Assembly: GCF_014805625.2 (NCBI RefSeq)
Contig: NW_023998414.1
Location: 23,782,413-23,846,412 of the forward strand
Source of the DNA: Glossina fuscipes
Lineage: Eukaryota; Arthropoda; Insecta; Diptera; Glossinidae
Reading direction: 5' to 3'
DNA: 64,000 bases
The position numbers and the translations under genes were made by a program. Under the pieces are notes generated by a model, which was not told the origin of the DNA, ran no database searches, and worked only from the letters and a program-made list of their open reading frames with translations. How positions within the stretch are numbered: position 1 is the first letter of the stretch; the number at the start of each line of letters is the position of its first letter. Shown piece by piece: positions 1-11,511 of this stretch.

Positions 1-987
1 AAAAACGAAACTAAGTGCGCCATCACATCGCTTTCACTTTAATATTCAGCCTTTTTGCCAAATAGCTGTATACAAAAGCGAAGGCTAAATTCTTCATATT
101 CGATTGCCCCCCAGCTTTGAATTACTTAGAGTTGTGCAGTTAGTGAAATAAATGGAATAGTCGGACCAAACATCCAAACTATACGGCGGTTCGTGCATTA
201 TACATTCCCAATGAAGAGATCGAGTTTGTTTCTATAGACTACGTTTTTCTTACTAATCAAATTTGGATGCTTCACCTCAATTGCGCGCTATAATCGCATT
301 ATTTCTTGACAGTAGAGAATATAACTAATCGTCTGGCCAGATTTAAGCAATTCATAATCCATGTTTCCCTTCTAATCGTACAAAATACAAAGCACTATTT
401 TACGTGGGATCAATTCAAGCATTGCTAATATTTATGTAGCTCCATACATTTTAGACTCCGATATTTTTCCTATGCGATCTACTTTTCATAGACCAATCTC
501 TTTTCAAAAATGACTCGATTTCAGGTATTTATTTACCTGTTCCAACATAAAATAAAATATTTATTTGACTCAAACGTGTGATCTGATAAGTGAAAATGAG
601 AATATGAATGTAAATGAGAACAAGTTCCATGTAGTTTGAGAAGTAAATATAAGGAAATGTCAGTGTAAATACAAGCACAATTGGCAAGTATCACGATTTC
701 TTAAATTTGGCAACTTTGTGAAGTCCCATTTTGTTTTACACAAGGATTGCTTGAATGGCACTATTAGCTGAAAATAAATTCGGCACTTGTTTCAACCGTT
801 AATAATTTTTCATTCTCAATCTTTTGCAAGCGCTTGCAAAATGGTTTTTGGCTAAAAAACTGTTAGTTGTCTATTTCTTTTACACCAAAATTAAGCAATA
901 AGAAGAAGAAACAATAACAATGTACGGAGAATATACATAGCGTTGCTCCTAATAAATAAATAAGAAAAAGTGGCAACACATTTGTCA

Positions 988-1158
988 TGAGATCTGTTAA
1001 ATGGCACAACAATGTAACTGAGATCTATTAAATGGCAAAGCAATGTAACTGAGATCTGTTAAATAACGAGCAATGTGACTGATTACTGTTAAATAACAGG
1101 GCAATGTGACTGATTACTGCTAAGTAACAGGGCAATGTGACTGATTACTGCTAAATAT
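988..1158. repeat. 31-bp tandem array, about 5.5 copies
   Basis: Units start at 988, 1019, 1050, 1080, 1111 and 1142. Each begins TGAGATCTGTTAAA or the variant TGATTACTGTTAAA and ends near CAATGTGAC. The first copies read TGAGATCT and the later ones TGATTACT, so the array diverges in one direction. Its function is unknown. Confidence 0.9.
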
Positions 1159-1368
1159 ATTTTTTATATTTTTATACATATATTTTTATAACTATTTCTT
1201 TTTTTTGGGAAATTTATAAATTTACACACAAAAAATACACTTGTAGGAAGCTTTATGCTTTGCTTTTTGCAAATTTTTCACTTGTCAAAGCACTTGCTTT
1301 GATTTCTCTCTCAAATCCGTTAGCGGTTTTTTTCTTTTACATGTTGTTTACAAAAAAACAACAATTTC

Positions 1369-1480
1369 TGCCATCCACAATACTCGTTATATCCACAAAT
1401 GCCATCTACAATAAATGTTATATCCACAAATGTCATCCACAATACTTGTCATACCCACAAATGCCATCCACAATACCTAA
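1369..1480. repeat. second 31-bp tandem array, about 3.6 copies
   Basis: Units start at 1369, 1400, 1431 and 1462 and share TGCCATCCACAATAC followed by TATCCACAAA. The sequence is unrelated to the array at 988-1158, yet the period is the same. Both may be internal minisatellites of one decayed mobile element, but I see no element ends. Confidence 0.85.
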
Positions 1481-1796
1481 GTTGCTATAATTACGACTAA
1501 AGTAAACTGAGATTTCAACCCGCAACACTAACTTATTAAGTCATCACGCTAACCTATTTGGTTACTCTGTGCGAAGTGATTACTTACGATATTGCAGGGC
1601 TGTTGTCGTTGCCAGACACACAAAAAAAGTTTCTGAATTCAATTGAGAACAAAAAAAAATAAAGGAAAAAAACAAGATCATGGTGGCAGAATATCACACC
1701 ACCATGCAGACCAAAGAGGTTATCGAGAAATAATTACAGTAGAACTCAATTTCGTGTGCAGGATATAGTACAAAATCATTTTAACCAAAAACTACT

Positions 1797-1802
1797 TTAT
1801 TA
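1797..1802 (-). terminator. candidate poly(A) signal of the MADF-BESS gene
   Basis: AATAAA on the minus strand about 250 bases past the stop codon at 2052. It is the only canonical hexamer I found in that interval. Confidence 0.4.
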
Positions 1803-2051
1803 AACGATTATTTTCATTAATAATTATTTAAATAATATAACAATTGTACTTAATAATTTAAAGAGTAAAATAAAATATGCATTTAAAATGAAAAAATATG
1901 CGTTTGTAATGTACAAAAGGGAAAATTTCACTATGTGTTGACAAGAGTTCATTTATGTATACACTCGCAAATTTATGATCTATAAGTTTATGAAGTAACC
2001 TAACAGTCAAATGTAGAATTTATGTACATATATATATACATATACGATACG

Positions 2052-2786
2052 TTATGTGCTCAAAATTTCACTTACTCTCCTGTGTGCATAGTTTAAAATC
2101 TCTATTTTCAAATTGCCCTGTTGTCGGATGTCCAACTTTTTGATCATAGACCCCAAAAACGTGTCGAATTGATCGTCAATATCTTTTTCCTCTCGTTCCA
2201 TTTTTCTTTCCAGTAAACCCATTATTTTGACCATTACTTCCAAAAATTTGTCTTCAGGTTTTTGTTTAGAAGAGGGAGATCTCCTTCCAGAACTCGGTAC
2301 GCTACTTTGCGAAAATGCGTCGCTAGGAGGTGCCGGAACTTCAATAAATTCTACTAACTGTCGGCCATCGAAATTTGTTTCAGTTCTATACAAAAACAAA
2401 GTATTTATATATATAAACCTCATACAAATTTCATAGTTACCTTTTCGGCGCTATACAGTCTCCTAGAAACAGCATATCATCGTAAAATTTCCATTTATGG
2501 ATTTCAGGGGAGGAAGCACCACATGAAATGATTTTTTTCTTAAAGTCCCTTGTAAAGCGGTCTCTCAGCGTTCTCCACCTCCCTTTACAAAGTTCAACTG
2601 AAAAATATAGAATTTCAATTCAACTATTTATACTTTTCCTGTTTTTTACTTACTAGACATGCCCACTTCTTTAGATATGATTTCCCAGGCTTTTTCTTTT
2701 ACAGCTGGTTTCCGAAAGCCTGGAAATCGTCTATTATATACTTGTGGTTTTCTTCGTACCGCGTTGATCAACTTTCTTTCAAACAT
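2052..2786 (-). CDS. MADF-BESS domain protein (probable DNA-binding transcription regulator), three exons
   Basis: Exons on the minus strand are 2786-2654, 2597-2441 and 2385-2052. Both introns are GT-AG (GTAAGT and GTAACT donors) and the reading frame closes exactly, giving 207 residues. Residues 1 to about 95 form a MADF domain: it opens MFERKLINAVRRKPQVYNRR, then has KEKAWEIISKEVGM, and after the first intron CKGRWRTLRDRFTRDFKKK and HKWKFYDDMLFL, with the conserved aromatic and basic positions of the Myb-like Adf-1 family. A charged serine-rich linker follows. The C-terminal DQFDTFLGSMIKKLDIRQQG stretch fits a BESS motif, a protein-interaction module paired with MADF in many fly proteins. 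The start is the ATG at 2786, placed just before the first MADF helix; an upstream coding exon cannot be excluded. MADF-BESS proteins are nuclear and bind DNA or act as coregulators. I cannot assign an orthologue. Confidence 0.85.
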
Positions 2787-3849
2787 ATCTTTTGCAAAAT
2801 ATAAAATTATCTATAGTAATATTATTAAACTTTTTATTTTTATAATTACAATGAACTAGATGAACTCGCTATAATACGAATGCCAATGACCATTTTAAAG
2901 CCATATGGTGATTGACATATTAACCGTATGATTTTGTTTATTTTTGTTTGGTAAATACAACACTGTATTCGTTGTCAATGCAAATGCATGCAGCAAAAAT
3001 AAAATTTTGCCTACTATTTGCATTGCTGCAATACAGCAATGGAAGTTATTCAACTATGTGTAAGCACGTACAACGAAATCATATTTTGGCAGTTAAGGTG
3101 CAAGGAAAACTTTTGAAAATTTTCCGTTACGAAATAATATACATGCTTAGTTTTAATCATTCTATAGCCGGTAAAAATGAAAAAAATTCAATTTTCTTTC
3201 TTTTATTAAAAATAGAAAAAAATATATATATGTTAAAAATACAACATAAAATGCAATAGATACCATATAATATTATAAAATATATTGAAAATTTTGGAAA
3301 GTTTTTGCCAGGAAAGAAAACGAAGAAGAAAGAGGAATTAAGCAAAAAATATGAATAAATACTAGAAGTGTATGTTAAGCAACTTAAGACTGAAGACGGG
3401 GTTCAATTTTTATACCCTATATGAAAATATGTGGATGCAAAGCGAGTCCAAGTCCATTTTTGATAAAGATGAAGGCAATTCTAATATGTTAATGTAATTT
3501 TTTTATCTGTAAATAATTTATGGTCAAAAAAAAATCAAAATTTTTGACGTTTACGGGATGGAAGTTTTGAAAGTGTGGCAAGTCTATTTTAGATCGAAAT
3601 TAACAACAATAATACCTTATTATAAGGGAGCTATATATTTATTGAGTTAAGACTTCAACTATTTTCATAATGATCCAGTTAATATGGATGTTCAGCACCC
3701 GTGAAAATCACAAGAAACACACTTACAGAATGTTGCACCCCCAAAAGCACGTTATAGCTCCGAATAATATGCGCATTGACTAATATAGAACAAACACACT
3801 ATATATACAAGATGGGACATTTCGCTAGCACCGTTTGTGCAACAAAATA

Positions 3850-3980
3850 ATTAAATAGTAATCCAAGAAATCCGAGGCAAACAAACGATATTAAAGACCG
3901 TAAGAAAGAGAGAGGATAAGAAGAAGACTCAAATGAGAATACCTACCGAAATCTTTACGGCAAATATGCGTAAGACTACA
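3850..3980 (-). repeat. ~130-bp dispersed repeat, inverted relative to the copies at 8.65 and 8.8 kb
   Basis: The reverse complement of this stretch shares GTAGTCTTACGCAT, a CTCTC-rich tract, and TTTAATATCGTTTGTTT with the tandem pair at 8650-8938. Identity is partial. Confidence 0.7.
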
Positions 3981-4979
3981 CTAAGAGTACGTGTATCATC
4001 TCCTTTTAAAGGGACCTGTGCGTGAGTGTATTCGCACTTAAGGAGAACGATTTGTGTGCAGTTGTGCGTACTTTTAATTTGAAGATATCTTTATTTGGCG
4101 ATTTGCCTTATTTTTGAAGAATTACTATTACTTTTTTATATATTTTTCTATTTATTGTCAAAAATTTTTATTATTATAAATATTTTCTCTAATTTCAACC
4201 GTTTCTGTCTATTTACAAACAAAAAATTAATATTATTTTTCCTAGTCTCTGCTATATGTATTTTTCCAATTTATTGGGCAGCAAAAGAATTATTTTTATA
4301 ATGTATAAACCAAAATAGCATTTATTATCGTTGGAAATTTGCCCTCGAGGACAAAATTCTTCCTCACTAGTGTTTATAGGCAAAAAAACAAACAAATGCA
4401 TTTTATTGAAATAATAAACATATATGTATGTTACGCAAATTTGTTTTAACTAAATTTATAGAGAGTATTGCTTAAATTGTTTGTAATATGTTTATGGGGG
4501 ATTATTTCAACCATGAACAAAATTTTCTTAATGTACCTTCAGTTCGTTGAAGGAAACCTTTTGGAAAATAAAAATAGGCGGATTGTTCGATATGTAAGTT
4601 TATATACGCCTGTAGACGACACAAGGACGGCTATGAAGCGCTAAACAAGATTTTATTGACTTTCGAAATATTTTTTTTTGTAAAATGTGTTTCTTTTACG
4701 GATCATATATTTTCATAAGTTTTGGTTGCACTAATCATCTTTTTCTGTGTCAAAAGTCGTGGTCCGTAACATTTTAATTTTGTTTCTTTTTATTGAAAGT
4801 TTTAGGCGCTTAATAAGCAAATTCCTTGCACCGATATTACATATTGTTATTATATAGAAAATTAATCCTGTTCTTTTTTCTCAAAGCTATTCAAGCAATC
4901 CCGCCTTCTGTTTAACTTTCTTTTCATACTCTACAACATTTGGTATATAAGGATGTATTAAGTTTGTATGAATACAACA

Positions 4980-5235
4980 TTTCAAGGCCCTTTTAGCTTA
5001 GCGATCAAATCTGAATCATTTTCAGAATTGGTCTCAGCTTGTCGGTCCGTCTCGTTTTCTTGGATTAAAGTAGAAAGTCGATATTTTTGAGATACTTCGA
5101 TGAGAACGAACGCTGTTGAATATGTTTCGGCTCGGCTCACTTTCTCGACCGCTTCCCATATAATCCCTAATTTCGAAAAGTCGTTATATGAATAAGGAAT
5201 GTAGAACGGTGTACGGTATTTAATTATCACTTGTT
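4980..5235 (-). repeat. fragment of the GTCY-bearing dispersed repeat family
   Basis: Read on the minus strand it carries the family landmarks in order: a GTCGTTATATGAATA-like block, the CACTTTCTCGACCGCTTCCC block, and a GACGGACCGACAAGC tract. It is decayed and carries no coding capacity. Confidence 0.65.
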
Positions 5236-5984
5236 TCACATTGAGAGTATTCCCTTCATCTTTCCTTCATGTATCTGCTCTTCAACTTTAGAAAGATAAA
5301 GGTAGCTTTCAGATATTACAGGATTTTAATAGATCTAAATGACGCTACCATAAACTCTTGGTAGGTTTCATTCGAACAACGATCTCCTTCAAAACCTTCT
5401 TTGAACCATCAATGCGTTTCTCTCTCTGTTCTCTATTGAAATCAGTTAAGCTCTCTAAGGGCAGTTAGGAAAACAGGATATCGTCAAGATGCCGTGGGAA
5501 AGTTGTTTTTCATTTACGCAATTGGCTATGAGGTATTCTTGCATGATTTCAAACACGTACTACTGTGCCCAAAAAGGAAGACCAAGCTCTTGGCTCACTT
5601 TTTCCACAATATTCGCTCCACTAATCGGTTGCTTCCGATGTCTGCCAGTGCTATCAATTTACAGAAGTCATTTTTGTCATAGTCTTACATTCATATATCG
5701 TATAAATTATTAATGGAAATTCTTTCTTTGATTGAATCTATATACCTTTTATTTATTAAAAAACGGAACGTACGACGAACCAATTATTACAGTTCATTGA
5801 AAGCTTTCCTCTTTTCATCAATAGCTAATTTTTATAATGTTATATGTATATATATGTTTATAATTTCTTCGACAGGAAGTCAATCAGATATATCGTATTG
5901 TTTTGTTTACGTTATGGAGAAATACTTATGATGAGTTTTTTTAAATTGATTTTTCTTGCTTTCGTTTTTTCCGATGTGAAATAG

Positions 5985-7140
5985 GTCACAACGAGAAGAA
6001 TGTCAATCATATATAATTAATATTACCGAACACAATTACGTAAGCTCAAGCAGTGCTAGAGATATCCGTCATAAATCTTCTAGCAATAGACCACCCACAG
6101 TGCGAGAGACAATGATGTCTAGCCATGATAACGCTAACGGAAACAATGAAATCGAAAAAGGGGATTTAAAAAGCCCTGTTGTTTTGAATAAAATCGCGAA
6201 ACAGCAATTAGCAGAAAATGAAACAGTGCCTGCGGAGAGCCTCAGAGATAATGTGGATCATTTAGGTTGCGGGGATCAAAGCAACAATCTACCAAGTAGA
6301 TCTAAATCAATGGATAATACTCAAACGAACAAATCGGAAAGATTTGTAGAGAGTGATCGCTGCGTAGTAACAGAAGCACGACAAATGTATACTACACCAT
6401 GGGACACTTTCACAGCAAGAGTAACGGAATCGGAAGCATCTGACGTAGAGAAATTGCATTGCAGAGAAGGTGATAATTGTCGTAGAGGAAACAGATTGTT
6501 CAGTTGTCTACCTTGCAGTCAAAATCCCATACGTAAAATTACGCCAATCGATGAGGAATCCGAACAAGATTTAATTGTAGACGACCAAAGTACAAATTAT
6601 CAAAAATCTGATTCGGTATTAGACTGCTTAAGATCATGTTGGCTAAACGATCAAGCAGATACCGAAATCTTTTACTCAACATCTCGTATTATGGTTCCAG
6701 AAAAATGTGAAGCATCTTCATCTCCTGTTGCAGCTAAAGAAAAACCAAGAAAAAAATTCAAAGACCAGGAAGTTCAAACGGTATCTTGGAGTCCGTTAAA
6801 GTCTTCCCAACACAAAAATGTATTCTTGAAGTCATACGGTATCGTAGTTAGTAGCAATGATAAAGGCAATAACTACTCGTTGGAATGCATGCAAAGGAAT
6901 AAAGGGCACTCAGGAAAACGTTCGAAATTTCATTATATCCATTGGTTGTTAAGGCCATTTCGTGGTAGATACAAAAAACCGAAGAATTCTTCAGCAATTC
7001 AGGCGATTGTGTATAAAACATACTTTGTAACGTGGACAAAACCACCCGAGACTTTGATTAATGGATTTGGCGTTAGACGTAACGAAACACAAACAGTATG
7101 GTCCTCTGTTTTAAGACGTTGTCGTTCAGCTATATTTTGA
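5985..7140 (+). CDS. terminal exon of an uncharacterised basic, serine-rich protein
   Basis: An open frame runs from a strong splice acceptor (polypyrimidine tract ending ATAG at 5984) to a TGA at 7138-7140. It encodes about 384 residues in this exon; the frame is closed upstream of the acceptor (TGA at 5977), so earlier exons are expected. If the exon were initial, the first in-frame ATG is 6112 (342 residues). The protein is hydrophilic, with many Ser, Lys, Arg, Glu and Asn residues and cysteine-containing patches such as LFSCLPCSQNPIR. A basic C-terminal region holds LLRPFRGRYKKPKNSSAIQA, and it ends LRRCRSAIF. I see no signal peptide, membrane segment or recognised domain. AATAAA at 7168 follows the stop. 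I do not recognise the family; the long frame and balanced composition in an AT-rich background argue that it is a real exon. Confidence 0.65.
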
Positions 7141-7167
7141 TAAAGAGAGAGAATGTACTGTGTTTTG

Positions 7168-7173
7168 AATAAA
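7168..7173 (+). terminator. candidate poly(A) signal of the 5985-7140 gene
   Basis: AATAAA 28 bases past the TGA, with further near copies at about 7186 and 7201. Confidence 0.55.
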
Positions 7174-7689
7174 AGAAAGAATAGTAATAAAAATTCATAC
7201 AATAAAAACGGAAAAACATATCCAGCTCGTCTTAACACTATATAGACAGGAAGCAAGGAAGTTATGTTAGCCTCACTAATCACAAACACTGTAATTTGTT
7301 TAGCCACATTTCATTTTCTTCTTTTTCCATTTTGATGTGTTCGCACGATCTCCATTTCCTAATTTAAATATTTCACATGAAAGTCTGTTGCATGCATTTT
7401 GATAGGCGACTTTTCCGGTTAACAATGATTAAGAAATGGGAAACACCAGTGTACGTAACGATTAAGTTCGATGTTTTTGAACTTCTCTGACCCGAGTTAC
7501 TCAGCGTACGCCGAAGCTAGACGCATGGAGCACTCAAAATATAACTTACGACCTTCATTACTTTTGTTGTTTATTTGAAGTAATCTACTGCCAAAGTCCA
7601 CCGAATAAGTTCAGAAGCTTGTAGCGATGCTGCTCCACCATTTCTCAATGGTCCGTGCTCATTTAAATAATTGAAAATATAATCTGATA

Positions 7690-8175
7690 GTAACCTCATT
7701 GGCAAGTAACGGTCTGGAGGACCAAAAATGTTTAAAGACAATGGCTTGCAAGACTTGTTGGACGAAAACCTAACTTACACTCTCAAAATCAACTGTTTGC
7801 AGACGTTTACATGCGATGAGAAAGATCCAAAACGAGGAAAAATAGCTATCATACAAATTGGCTGAAAACGCAAATTTTGAACCGTTTCAATATAACGACT
7901 TTACTGTTTGCGAGGTAAAAGGAGAAAAGCTTTCTTTGGCGTATTGTGGCTGGCGATGAAAAATGAGAGCCATCCACATCAATACCAAGTTAGAATATTC
8001 AGCCATAAAATTTTGCCGTCACTATGTTATCAGCAAGATATAGTCTACTACGAGCTGCTGAATTAAATTGCTACAACCGACGTCAATTGAAGCGTGTTTG
8101 AAGCAAAAATTTAGTTGCAACACGTTGGGTTCAATTTCGCGCTGGCTCGCGCTAAATTTATTTGTGTTTAAATGA
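7690..8175 (+). pseudogene. mariner transposase relic
   Basis: Shifting frames on the plus strand give mariner-like blocks in the expected order: GGPKMFKDNGLQDLLDENL near 7723, a basic RRKAFFGVLW stretch near 7925, a GDEK-equivalent region, and YYELL at about 8045. Stops and frameshifts break it repeatedly and the C-terminal catalytic part is missing. It is an inactive fossil. Confidence 0.7.
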
Positions 8176-8179
8176 CATT

Positions 8180-10110
8180 CTCGCAAAGTTGAATATTGAT
8201 GAAAATGTACAAATTGGAACAAATTATAGTAATATTTTTCTTTAATAAGAATAATAACAGTAATAGAAGGAATATGTATGGTCGAAATTAGAGAGAATAG
8301 TTATAACAAATAATTTTTGGCAGTAAATAAATAGATGTATGGGGAAATAGTAGTAATTCTCCAAAAATAAGGTAAACTCCTACATAAAAAAAGGCTCAAA
8401 TTAAAATATCAAATGCGGTCAAGCACAGAAAAATCAAAAGGTGAAAATTGTATCACTTATGCGCCCACATACAATTGCTTAAGCAAATAAACGCACAACC
8501 ACACATAAGCGTTTCTGCTTGCCTACATATGCACGCTTAAGCAAATGCAACCTCACGCGAATATTTCTACCATAGCGCAAATACAGCCACGCACAAGTCT
8601 ATTGAATACGCATACTGCCGTACGCAGTGTTGATAGCAGATAGTAGATGTAGTCTTACGCATACTTGCCATACACGTTCGATGTTCTCCATCCAGTTCCT
8701 TATTCTCTCCCTCTCTTACGGTTTTTAATATCGTATGTTTTTATCGGATGTCTTGGACTAGTACTCAATACACATACTATCGCACACACATGACTATTGT
8801 GCTTAGTCTTACGCATGCTTTTCGTACAAATTTAGTAAATGTTCTCATTTAAGTTCTTTACTCTCTCCCTCTCTTATCGTCTTTAATATCGTTTGTTTTT
8901 ATTGGATGCCTTGGGTTAGTATTCAATATACCTACTGATCATAGTGCTTAGTCTTTGGCACGCCGGTCCGCAAATTTGAAAAAGCGCAAAAATGGGTCGG
9001 TGGGTGGATCGCTGTCAAATCAATATAAGTTCTTTTCACATGATATCCCGCTTTCGGATATCCCGCTATAAATATTATAAAATGTTGTACCAAACGATGG
9101 AAACTATTTTGATTAATATATGTTGTAACAATTTTCCACAATAAATGCCTTTTTCAATTGAAAAAGTGATACAAATTTTTGCAAACACTTAATAGTACTA
9201 CTGATGACAATGTTTTATGAACAACCTATGTTAGCTTTACGCTGTTCAGCACTGTATTCATTCTAGGATTATTTGCTGTGGTTCAACCATCTTCAGCTAG
9301 AAATGCATCAAAATTGTTCACAAGTCAGTCAACTGCGATGCATGGGCCTATTTTTTGCAAATTCTGTGGTTGTAAATAACAATAAGCATTATTACGCGTC
9401 TTACTTGAGGTCACAAACCGAAATGACACGTCAATTTCTTGCAGAAGGAAAGTTATATAAATTACTAAACCGATAGCCTGTGTTATTAGTGCTCAATGTC
9501 CTTTTTTTAGTCTAAAATTATAATTATAATAATGATAATAGTAATAATAAATTACAATTATAAGGTCGACTTGCTGATGTAACCATTGATGTATACATTT
9601 CATTCGATGAAAACATTGCTGAAAAGCCAATTTATTAATGGGGGACCGCATTCGAAAGTTAAGGTAAGCAGTAATGAATATGATGAGAATAGAAATCTTA
9701 TTCAGGGTTGATGTGGTTTCTTGATGTCTGCAAGCCACTGATATCAACTTACCAAAATCGAAAAAGTGATATTTGCCAGTTGATTATCAACTGTTGTTTA
9801 GTTATAAAAATTCTTATGAGTCCAAGCTTTTACATGCTATCCGTCTTGCCATATTTACGTTTAATAAATAAGCCTATTTGTGAACGATAAAATTGAAAAC
9901 GAAACTTTGTGAAATGCGAGGAACTTTATGTACAAAGTCGTTTTTACCACAATGCTTTCTCTCTAATAATTTGCCGGTATTCGATTTTCTAATGAAGCAT
10001 TTAAAAAATTTTTTTTAGATTTTATTCTTACTACTCTTTGGTGGATTCAAGAACCATTTTCTTAAATCCACGAAAAGTACGAAATTAATTATAATTAAAA
10101 ATCGCTACGA
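8180..10110. other. non-coding interval left of RpS6
   Basis: Apart from the tandem pair at 8650-8938 I see only AT-rich DNA with short AAT-type runs (about 9515-9560). The open frames at 9273-9476 and 9708-9890 have no recognisable domain and no supporting splice context. Confidence 0.5.
8650..8938 (+). repeat. tandem pair of a ~155-bp repeat
   Basis: Two copies, about 8650-8780 and 8800-8938, share TAGTCTTACGCAT, TCTCTCCCTCTCTTA, TTTAATATCGT and a GGATGCCTTGG-like block. A third, inverted copy lies at 3850-3980. Confidence 0.75.
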
Positions 10111-10116
10111 TTTATT
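10111..10116 (-). terminator. RpS6: poly(A) signal of RpS6, overlapping the stop codon
   Basis: On the minus strand the end reads TGAATAAA: the last base of the TGA stop (10118-10116) is the first base of AATAAA. This implies a 3' UTR of only a few tens of bases. Confidence 0.7.
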
Positions 10117-11127
10117 CACTTCTTATCGCTTGAAATAGAACTCTTTGATTCACGCATAGAAGCTGAACGGCGCCTCTTAGCTTCTTCACGTTTGGCTTTT
10201 GATTCCTTCTTACGTTGAGCCAAAAGTTTGGCGTAATCAGCTGCGGCCTCCTTGGAAGCAGCTTGACGTTTTTTCTTTAAAGCAATACGTCTACGTTTTC
10301 TCTGCAAAACAACTGGGGTGATAAGTCGTTGAATTTTGGGTGCTTTCGAAATCGCTTTCTTATTGTCCTTTGCGGGAAGAGGACGTCGTATAACGTAAGG
10401 TCTGACATCATCTACTTTAGACAAATTGTATAGTTTACGTATTTTGCTTGCTCGCTTAGGGCCCAAGCGACGCGGTACAGAGGTATCTGTTAAGCCAGGT
10501 ATATCTTTTTCACCTTTCTTAACAATTACTAAAGCCAAGACAGACATGTTTGCATCCACAATGCAGCCACGCACCGACTTACGTTTACGTTCGCCAGTAC
10601 GACGCGGGCGGTAACAGGAATGCCCTTTCTTTAGCAATAAACGAACTCTGTCTGGAGATATAGAAACAAATTAACATTATGTCTCATTCAAGCAATAGTT
10701 AAATGAATAAAATTTACCATGGGTCAAAACACCCTGTTTCATTGGAAAGCCTTGTTTATCATTACCACCAGAGATGCGCAGCATATAACCTTTCCATTCA
10801 TCACCAAGAATATCGGCCTCAACAACCTGTCCCATATGTTTCTCATAGAATACGCGTAACTTATGTTCATCATTAACTTCAAATAATTTCTGGCACCCCG
10901 TAGCGGGATAGGAAACATTAAGCTACAATTAAGATAATATAACAAATACAAATCTCTATAGTTCACATGCTATGTTATTATCGCAATTTATTTTGGCAAT
11001 CATGCGCAAAAGACTTAAATTTTCATAATTTTAGTTAAAAATAACTATTGAGAAATTAATTGTCACAAATATTTTTAAACATTTATACAAATTTTCCCAA
11101 TTTTCATGAAGTTTTACACACCTTCAT
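10116..11127 (-). CDS. RpS6: 40S ribosomal protein S6 (eS6), three exons
   Basis: Minus-strand exons are 11127-11122 (Met-Lys only), 10922-10718 and 10651-10116; donors are GTGTGT and GTAAAT, and both acceptors end in AG. The spliced frame is 747 nt, 248 residues plus TGA, the same length as Drosophila RpS6. Exon 2 begins [20 protein letters not shown] and carries [20 protein letters not shown]. Exon 3 has [34 protein letters not shown] and [13 protein letters not shown]. The C-terminal tail [20 protein letters not shown] holds the cluster of serines that S6 kinase phosphorylates downstream of TOR. The protein belongs to the small ribosomal subunit and is made in the cytosol and assembled in the nucleolus. 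One oddity is Asp71, formed across the second splice junction, where human and Drosophila proteins have Gly in THGRVRLLL. Neighbouring genes are unrelated in function. Confidence 0.97.
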
Positions 11128-11162
11128 TTTTATTTAGTCTGATTTATAGAAACACCAAACTC

Positions 11163-11172
11163 GGAAAGAGAG
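11163..11172 (-). promoter_or_regulatory. RpS6: 5'-TOP / TCT-type transcription start of RpS6
   Basis: The minus strand reads ACTCTCTTTCC here, a pyrimidine tract about 43 bases upstream of the ATG at 11127. Ribosomal protein mRNAs begin with such a terminal oligopyrimidine tract, which ties translation to TOR and, in flies, serves as a TCT initiator. The exact +1 base is inferred. Confidence 0.6.
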
Positions 11173-11416
11173 TAATCAACACGACAAACGCAAGCGTTGA
11201 CGTTTGCTTAACAGGACTGCCAAATGTTTCTTTGATTTAGGCGAACGCATAATGGAGAAGAAAACACAAAACTCTTCATTGTCAGCTGTGGGAATTTAAC
11301 TTGAATACATACAAAAGTTTAAAAATGGTTGTGCACTGCCTACACACTCAATACATTAGAAACAGCGACAACTGCGAAAGAACAAATTTTTTTTATTTTC
11401 TATATATATGTATTTA

Positions 11417-11511
11417 TATTATTATTATTATTAATTTTGCCAGAGAAATAAATTCTAAGACTAAACTCTTAAAGCACTAGCATCTAAGGCTTTCGGCTTT
11501 ACATATATTTT
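11417..11511 (+). repeat. (ATT)n-linked ~80-bp dispersed repeat, copy 1
   Basis: A short (ATT)n run leads into GCCAGAGAAATAAATT, then a TAAGACTAAACTCTTA imperfect hairpin, then AAAGCACTAGCATCTAAGGC and TTTCGGCTT. The same string recurs at 22226-22331, and a decayed form at 37871-37912. Confidence 0.8.

Larger units (their letters stand above)
1..1790. other. non-coding AT-rich DNA left of the MADF-BESS gene
   Basis: I see no convincing coding sequence here. The stretch is AT-rich and holds two 31-bp tandem arrays (listed separately) and short A- or T-rich runs. The only open frame of note, at 1260-1490, runs through one of the arrays and is low complexity. Confidence 0.6.
2860..5984. other. 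non-coding DNA between the MADF-BESS gene and the next gene
   Basis: Very AT-rich. It contains one copy of a ~130-bp repeat (3850-3980) and a decayed dispersed repeat (4980-5235). Open frames such as 2948-3259 and 5489-5713 are AT-driven or repeat-derived. An upstream exon of the gene ending at 7140 may lie here or farther left, but I could not identify one. Confidence 0.5.
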
